In this document: positions 50,767-54,806 of the stretch, piece by piece
How the letters are laid out: each line of letters begins with the position of its first letter
Position numbering within the stretch: position 1 is the first letter of the stretch
Assembly: GCA_903842505.1 (NCBI GenBank)
Contig: CAIMMI010000142.1
Span: 1 to 54,806 of the forward strand
DNA length: 54,806 nt
Direction: 5' to 3'
From: an uncultured Verrucomicrobiota bacterium
GTDB taxonomy: Bacteria; Verrucomicrobiota; Verrucomicrobiia; Limisphaerales; UBA9464
Notes under the pieces: model-generated
The model's database searches: none
What the model saw: the letters and a program-made list of their open reading frames with translations, nothing else
Told to the model about the DNA's origin: nothing
Position numbers and translations under genes: made by a program

Positions 50767-51906
50767 TCAGGGGGCTCGGCCGAGGACGGCATCGATGGGG
50801 GGCGCGGACCTGGGTGAGACCTTCTGGAAATCCTGACCGACGAAGGCGGCGACGGTGGAGGCGATCTGGGCCTGGAGGACGAGCGGTGTGTTGGTGCGTT
50901 CGCCCAGGGCAGGGGTGTCGGGACCCATCACGGCGAACCACATGTAGGCCGAATCGGCGATTTCGCGTCCATGGCTCTTCCAGGCAATGGGGGCTGGCCC
51001 GCGGCCGTGGTCGACGGTGATGACGAAGGTCGTCTTGTTGCGGTACTGCGGGATGGACTGGCAGAGATCCCAGAGGCCGGCGACGGAGCGGTCGAATTCG
51101 ACTGCGGCGCGAAGGTAACGTTCGTAGGCGCCCTCGTGGGCCCAGTCGTCGGTCTCGCCGTAGGACACGTACAAGGCGCGAGGCTTCATCTCCTGGATGA
51201 CATGGCGGCCGGCGTAGGTAACGAAGGTGTCGAGGAGGACGCCATCCCAGACGGTACGGCCATGCTCGACCATCTCGTTGAGGGCCGCAGGCACCTTCAT
51301 GCGGACGGTGCCGGGCGGCACGTCAAACCCGGACCAGATCGGGATGCGGGATCGGGGTCCATTGAGGATCCAGGGGAGGACGTCCCAGTTCACCGCGGCG
51401 GCGACGCGCCCACGGAAGCGGGGTTGGGTATTGAGCCACTCGAAGACGTTGGTGTTCGAGTTGAGGTTCTTGTCGTTGCTGTTGATCGCGGGGTCGGGGA
51501 TGCCGGTGAGGAACTCGTTGTATCCGGGGTAGGAGAAATGGTGACCGTTGGCGACGCGGACGGAGGAGCCCTTGTCCCGATTGCCCCAGACCTGACCCTG
51601 CTTGGCGAGGGTGCCCCAGATGAAGGGGAAGAGGGCCTCACGGCGGGCTTCGGGAGTCTCGCGCCAGAACCGTTTCCGGATGGCGTTCGTGTTCGAGATG
51701 TTGCCGTAGACCTTGCTGATCATCGGCTCGTCCGCGCCCTGGAAGATCTCGTTCCAGCGGAGGCCATCGGTCGTGATCAGGACGACGTTCTCGGTCTTGA
51801 GCCGTGGAGCCTTGGCTGGCTCGGCGTGGGAAATGGCGGCCAGGCCAACGGAGGCCAGGAGACCGGAGAGAAGAGAGAATGCCCGCAAACGCATCATGGG
51901 CTTCAT
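50767..51906 (-). CDS. Exported alkaline-phosphatase-family protein
   Basis: A 379-residue protein with signal peptide MKPMMRLRAFSLLSGLLASV and an apparent cleavage near SHAEPA. Catalytic metal and nucleophile motifs are present: VVLITTDGLRW (metal Asp), FSYPGYNEFLTG (nucleophile Ser or Thr position), YGETDDWAHEG, TVDHGRG (Asp-His) and a late SHGRE histidine. It is therefore a likely active phosphodiesterase, phosphatase or sulfatase of the alkaline phosphatase superfamily. Its intact motifs contrast with the degenerate relative at 34149-36788. The substrate is unknown. The 3' end faces the PEP-binding gene. Confidence 0.82.
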   Translation of the reverse strand: MKPMMRLRAFSLLSGLLASVGLAAISHAEPAKAPRLKTENVVLITTDGLRWNEIFQGADEPMISKVYGNISNTNAIRKRFWRETPEARREALFPFIWGTLAKQGQVWGNRDKGSSVRVANGHHFSYPGYNEFLTGIPDPAINSNDKNLNSNTNVFEWLNTQPRFRGRVAAAVNWDVLPWILNGPRSRIPIWSGFDVPPGTVRMKVPAALNEMVEHGRTVWDGVLLDTFVTYAGRHVIQEMKPRALYVSYGETDDWAHEGAYERYLRAAVEFDRSVAGLWDLCQSIPQYRNKTTFVITVDHGRGPAPIAWKSHGREIADSAYMWFAVMGPDTPALGERTNTPLVLQAQIASTVAAFVGQDFQKVSPRSAPPIDAVLGRAP

Positions 51907-51969
51907 GGAAACGCCGGTCCCTCGGTTCGGCTAGGAAAAGTCCGGTGACAAATGGGGGATGTGGCGGCG

Positions 51970-52049
51970 GCCCCAACGGGGCAAACGGTGAAAGCCCGGG
52001 GTGAAACCCCGGGGACCGCGTGGAAGCGACAAAGAGCCCCGGACGGGGC
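51970..52049. repeat. REP-like palindromes (family 2), second cluster
   Basis: GCCCC-AAC-GGGGC (51970-51982), CCCGGGG-TGAAA-CCCCGGG (51995-52013) and GCCCC-GGAC-GGGGC (52036-52049) follow each other, the same hairpin types as at 7275-7328. Confidence 0.75.
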
Positions 52050-52180
52050 GGCAGAGGGGTGGGATGGGGATTGGCTCACGCGGAGCCGCGGAGGGGGACG
52101 GTTTCCCGCAGAGGCGCAGAGGCGCTGGGAAGACGGAACGTGGTTCCCGTCGCTGCCGTTGTTGTAAACCCAGCCGAGAT

Positions 52181-52262
52181 CCCTTCGCGCCCTCGCGGCT
52201 TCGCGCGAACCTCCCTTCGATTCCTGGGAAAGCTCGCACGAAGCCGCGAAGTCGCGAAGGAG
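52181..52262. repeat. Dispersed inverted repeat family 3, second copy
   Basis: CCCTTCGCGCCCTCGCGGCT, TCGCGCGAA (52181-52209) and TCGCACGAAGCCGCGAAGTC, GCGAAGGAG (52234-52262) are inverted partners around a 24-base loop, closely matching 36861-36940. Confidence 0.75.
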
Positions 52263-52489
52263 TTGGACGGGGTGGCAACGTCCTCGTTGCCGTGCCTCGT
52301 TTCCGCTTCGCGCGCCTCAGTCCATTTTACCCCATTCCTATAACTTCCTCTTGCATCGTACCCCCCCCCTCTGGTTCAAGATGGTCCTAGATATCCGGCC
52401 GGCTCTATACGTTCCGCACTTGGGGGTGAAGGGAGTCGGGGTGATGTCAGAGCGCCCAGCAATCATGAAGACTCCTGCCCTTTTCGTTC

Positions 52490-52606
52490 GTAGCAGACGA
52501 GGTAACGAGGCTGATGAATTTAGGGCTGGATTCAGCCTCCTGACGTCGTCTGCTACGCTCTGGGTCTTGGCTGGAGCGACGGGTAGCAGACGAGGTCACG
52601 AGGCTG
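52490..52606. repeat. Repeat family 4: three alternating copies of a 24-base element
   Basis: GTAGCAGACGAGGT-N-ACGAGGCTG occurs directly at 52490-52513 and 52583-52606 (one mismatch, A/C), with an inverted, slightly diverged copy at 52533-52556. Alternating orientation is the arrangement of REP/BIME elements. The cluster ends about 18 bases before the ATG of the next gene. Confidence 0.8.
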
Positions 52607-52623
52607 GTCCAGATGATAGTCCT

Positions 52624-54806
52624 ATGTCCCAAACCCACGATTCCCGGCGTCGCCTCGCTTGGACGCCCCATCGCTTCGTCCCGACTGTTATTGCCGCTGC
52701 CATTCTCTCCATGGCCTGCCTCGCCCAGGAGGTACGGCAGGCGCCCGATTCGGGTGCTCCCACCCAGGTCACCGTCACCGCCCGCGCAGCCAACCATCGG
52801 ATCCTCGAGACCGTCACCACCGAGCTCGCTGAAGACGGTTCCACGCGCTCCCGCACCAACTCCATCGTCGAGCTCGCCACGGGGCTGCACTACGTCGATG
52901 AGGCCGGAAAATGGGCCGAAAGCGTCGAATCCTTCGAACTCGTCCCCGGGGCCGCCCGCGCGTGGAAGGCGCAGCATCGGGTGACGCTGGCTCATAACCC
53001 GAACACCCCCGCCGCAGTCCAGCATCGCCTCCCGGATGGGCGTCTGCTCTCCAGTCATGTCCACGGCGTGGGATGGTATGACACGGCCACGGGCGAATCC
53101 GTCCTTCTGGCCGAGGTCACAGATTCCAAGGGCCTCCTCGTCGAGGACAACGTCATCGTCTATCCGGACGCCCTGCGCGGGGAGATCACCGCCGAACTGA
53201 GATATACCTTCACCAGGTCCTCCTTCGAACAGGACATCATCCTTCGCGACGCCCCGCCGCCGCCGGAAACCTATGGATTGTCGTCCAAGACCTCTCGGCT
53301 CGAAGTATGGACCGAATTCGATGAACCGCTCGAACCCGTGGTTCGCGATGAGAAGTCGGATCCGACCGCATCCGCCCAGCCGCGCAAGGATGTGGAACTG
53401 GACTTCGGTTCCATGCGCATCGGGACGGGCCGCTACTTCCGCTGGGGATCCGAGGACGAATCGCTGGGCCTGATGGTGAAGGAATGGATCCGGGAGCAGG
53501 ATGGACGCAGGTTCCTCGTCGAGGCGGTTGAGTACGGGCCGATTGCCGAATCATTGAAGGCCTTGCCGCCTCCGTCGGGAGGTGGAGCGGATGCTTCGAA
53601 GATCCGACGTGGCCGACGCGAGGGAATGCTCGCCGGCCTGCGGAAGGTGCGGCCGATCCGGCCGTCGGAGGGTGTCATGCAGCGTCTCGATCGGACGCGC
53701 GACACGGCGCTGGTGGAACGGTTGCAGCGCCCGGGTCTGGTTCTGGACTACGTCTCCCTCACCACCGGCACGGCGAATCACGTTTTCAAGAGCGACGTGA
53801 TGTACTGGGTCACCGGCAACGTGATCCTGACGGGCACGACGACGTTTGAGCCAGGAGCGGTCATCAAGTTCAGCACGGCGACCACAGCCCAGGTGGATGT
53901 GCAGGGGTCGGTGGCGTGGCTCGCCAGCCCCTTGCTTCCGGTGACCCTCACCGCCCGGGACGACTCCGGCTTCGGCGAAACGGCCCCGGGTCAGACGACC
54001 CCGTTGGTGCAGGCGGGCTATGCCGGATCAGGCCTGCGCTTCAACGGGCCCACGACCACGGTCTTGAACGGCTTGCGGGTCCGCAATCTGCGGCGCGGCC
54101 TGGAGTACGTCAGCGGCAGCGGCCACGTGGTTCGGCACGCGCAGTTTGTGGATGTAGGCGAGGCAATCCGCCTGACCTCGGGCACGACGGTCAACGTGCG
54201 CAACGCGTTGGTGGTGCGGGCATCGACCGGTGTGTTCGGCGGAACCGGAGCTTCCACCGCCGTGGTCGAACACCTGACGGTCAATGGGGCCGATCGCCTT
54301 GCGGTGTCGGGCGTGTTCACTTCGGCCGGCGCCTTGACCCTGCGTAACTGTCTGATCAACGCCCTGACGAACACCCCGCCGTTGTATACCGGTGGTTCGG
54401 ACAACGTGGTGTCCACTGCCAACACTGTGACCTTCGCTTCCCAGCGTGGTGGTGCCCATTACCTCCCCGCGGGCAGCGCCCACTTGGATGCGGGCACGGC
54501 GACGGTCGATTCCACCCTGACGACCGAACTCCGCGAGATGACGACGGAGCCGCCGCGCGAGTTGGTCGGCGAGATCGCGTTCAACACCACCCTCCGCCCA
54601 ATCGCCGCCGTCGACACGGGCATCCTGGACCGCGGCTACCACTACCCGCGCATCGACTACGCCGCGAGCGGCGTGAACCTAACCAACGCAGTGCTGACGC
54701 TCACCAACGGCGTGCGCCTGGCGACGTATGGCAGCGTGGGGATCAACCTGCGTTCCGGTGCCGTGGTGCGAAGTGGCGGCAGTCCCAACCGGATGAACTG
54801 GCTGAC
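52624..54806 (+). CDS. Start of a large secreted surface protein (partial, runs off the window)
   Basis: ATG 52624 opens a frame with no stop to the window end (727 codons, incomplete). A basic N-terminus (SRRRLAWTPHR) and hydrophobic VIAAAILSMACLAQE form a signal peptide. About 350 residues of beta-rich, non-repetitive sequence follow (YVDEAGKWAESVESF, YFRWGSEDESLGLMVKEW). From about 375 there are repeated short strands of the right-handed beta-helix type (GNVILTGTTTFEPGAVIKF, NGLRVRNLRRGLEYVSGSG, VNVRNALVVRAST, LTLRNCLINALTN). Proteins with this plan in related bacteria can be several thousand residues long, some with RHS repeats, but the remainder is not visible here. Function unknown; surface attachment or display is likely. 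Confidence 0.75.
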   Translation, partial: MSQTHDSRRRLAWTPHRFVPTVIAAAILSMACLAQEVRQAPDSGAPTQVTVTARAANHRILETVTTELAEDGSTRSRTNSIVELATGLHYVDEAGKWAESVESFELVPGAARAWKAQHRVTLAHNPNTPAAVQHRLPDGRLLSSHVHGVGWYDTATGESVLLAEVTDSKGLLVEDNVIVYPDALRGEITAELRYTFTRSSFEQDIILRDAPPPPETYGLSSKTSRLEVWTEFDEPLEPVVRDEKSDPTASAQPRKDVELDFGSMRIGTGRYFRWGSEDESLGLMVKEWIREQDGRRFLVEAVEYGPIAESLKALPPPSGGGADASKIRRGRREGMLAGLRKVRPIRPSEGVMQRLDRTRDTALVERLQRPGLVLDYVSLTTGTANHVFKSDVMYWVTGNVILTGTTTFEPGAVIKFSTATTAQVDVQGSVAWLASPLLPVTLTARDDSGFGETAPGQTTPLVQAGYAGSGLRFNGPTTTVLNGLRVRNLRRGLEYVSGSGHVVRHAQFVDVGEAIRLTSGTTVNVRNALVVRASTGVFGGTGASTAVVEHLTVNGADRLAVSGVFTSAGALTLRNCLINALTNTPPLYTGGSDNVVSTANTVTFASQRGGAHYLPAGSAHLDAGTATVDSTLTTELREMTTEPPRELVGEIAFNTTLRPIAAVDTGILDRGYHYPRIDYAASGVNLTNAVLTLTNGVRLATYGSVGINLRSGAVVRSGGSPNRMNWL

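Larger units (their letters stand above)
51907..52623. other. Repeat-rich spacer
   Basis: 717 bases without a supported gene. It collects family 2 palindromes (51970-52049), a CGCAGAGGCGCAGAGGCGC stretch (about 52110-52128), a family 3 inverted repeat (52181-52262), a run of nine C, and three family 4 elements (52490-52606). A short open frame on the minus strand (52447-53064) overlaps the next gene and has no support. Confidence 0.6.

Noticed and set aside
52447-53064. A 205-residue minus-strand frame overlapping the repeats and the start of the surface protein
   Set aside because: It is opposite a longer, better-supported plus-strand gene with a signal peptide, and no domain is seen.
1-54806. 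CRISPR arrays, insertion sequences, prophage or rRNA genes
   Set aside because: No regularly spaced direct repeats, transposase, integrase, capsid or rRNA motifs were found on either strand. The repeats seen are dispersed palindromes.

Overview
The window comes from a GC-rich bacterium, most likely a member of Verrucomicrobiota close to Limisphaerales/Pedosphaera (inference, no database search). The supporting signs are a Planctomycete-type cytochrome (PSD1/DUF1549-DUF1553) followed by a DUF1501 protein, DUF1080 and other LamG-like secreted proteins, a CotH-family protein, a PEP-CTERM-like protein, a DUF4832 protein, a Mla lipid-transport operon with Lnt (so two membranes), few recognisable Shine-Dalgarno sites, and many palindromic intergenic repeats. 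There is no sign of phage genes, a transposase, an rRNA operon or CRISPR.

Layout. 1-5 kb: end of an unknown gene, a DUF6941-like protein, two envelope proteins (LamG-like, CotH-like) and a phosphohexomutase. 5.0-7.1 kb: a CAT-anticodon tRNA followed by an OLD-family ATPase/TOPRIM nuclease. 7.5-12 kb: DUF4832 protein, lnt, ilvE. 12-16.4 kb: mcsA-mcsB-clpC, the protein-arginine-phosphorylation protease system, with no CtsR gene here. 16.6-20.5 kb: mlaE-mlaF-mlaD and a GlcD-like flavoprotein. 20.5-26.5 kb: DUF1080 hydrolase, divergent from the PSD1-DUF1501 pair. 27-29.8 kb: housekeeping genes lysA, pyrH, frr. 30-33.4 kb: a LamG-like protein translationally coupled to an unusual HAD protein, then pyrC and tRNA-Gly. 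33.4-38.3 kb: PEP-CTERM-like protein, a large fusion of a degenerate alkaline-phosphatase fold with TPR and GNAT-like regions, and a beta-propeller lipoprotein. 38.4-43.8 kb: a 1155-residue four-part enzyme overlapping a GH13 glycosidase at its 3' end. 44-47.3 kb: a NarL-type response regulator with its PAS histidine kinase, and tRNA-Asn. 47.5-54.8 kb: an exported PEP-synthase-like protein, an alkaline-phosphatase-family protein, a repeat-rich spacer and the start of a very large surface protein that runs off the window.

The most striking item is the gene at 38412-41879. One polypeptide carries 2-oxoacid dehydrogenase E1-alpha, E1-beta, a lipoyl domain with its lysine, and a complete beta-ketoacyl-ACP synthase III with its Cys-His-Asn triad. 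It has no E2 acyltransferase or E3 domain. The synthase domain has lost the two residues (equivalent to E. coli FabH Trp32 and Arg151) that clamp the adenine of acyl-CoA. I infer that it may decarboxylate a 2-oxoacid, load the acyl group on its own lipoyl arm and prime fatty-acid or polyketide synthesis directly, without free acyl-CoA. The branched-chain aminotransferase in the same window could supply the 2-oxoacid.

The second theme is non-coding. At least four dispersed palindromic repeat families occupy the spacers. One forms the coding tail of the GH13 gene, and its two best copies are permuted relative to each other.
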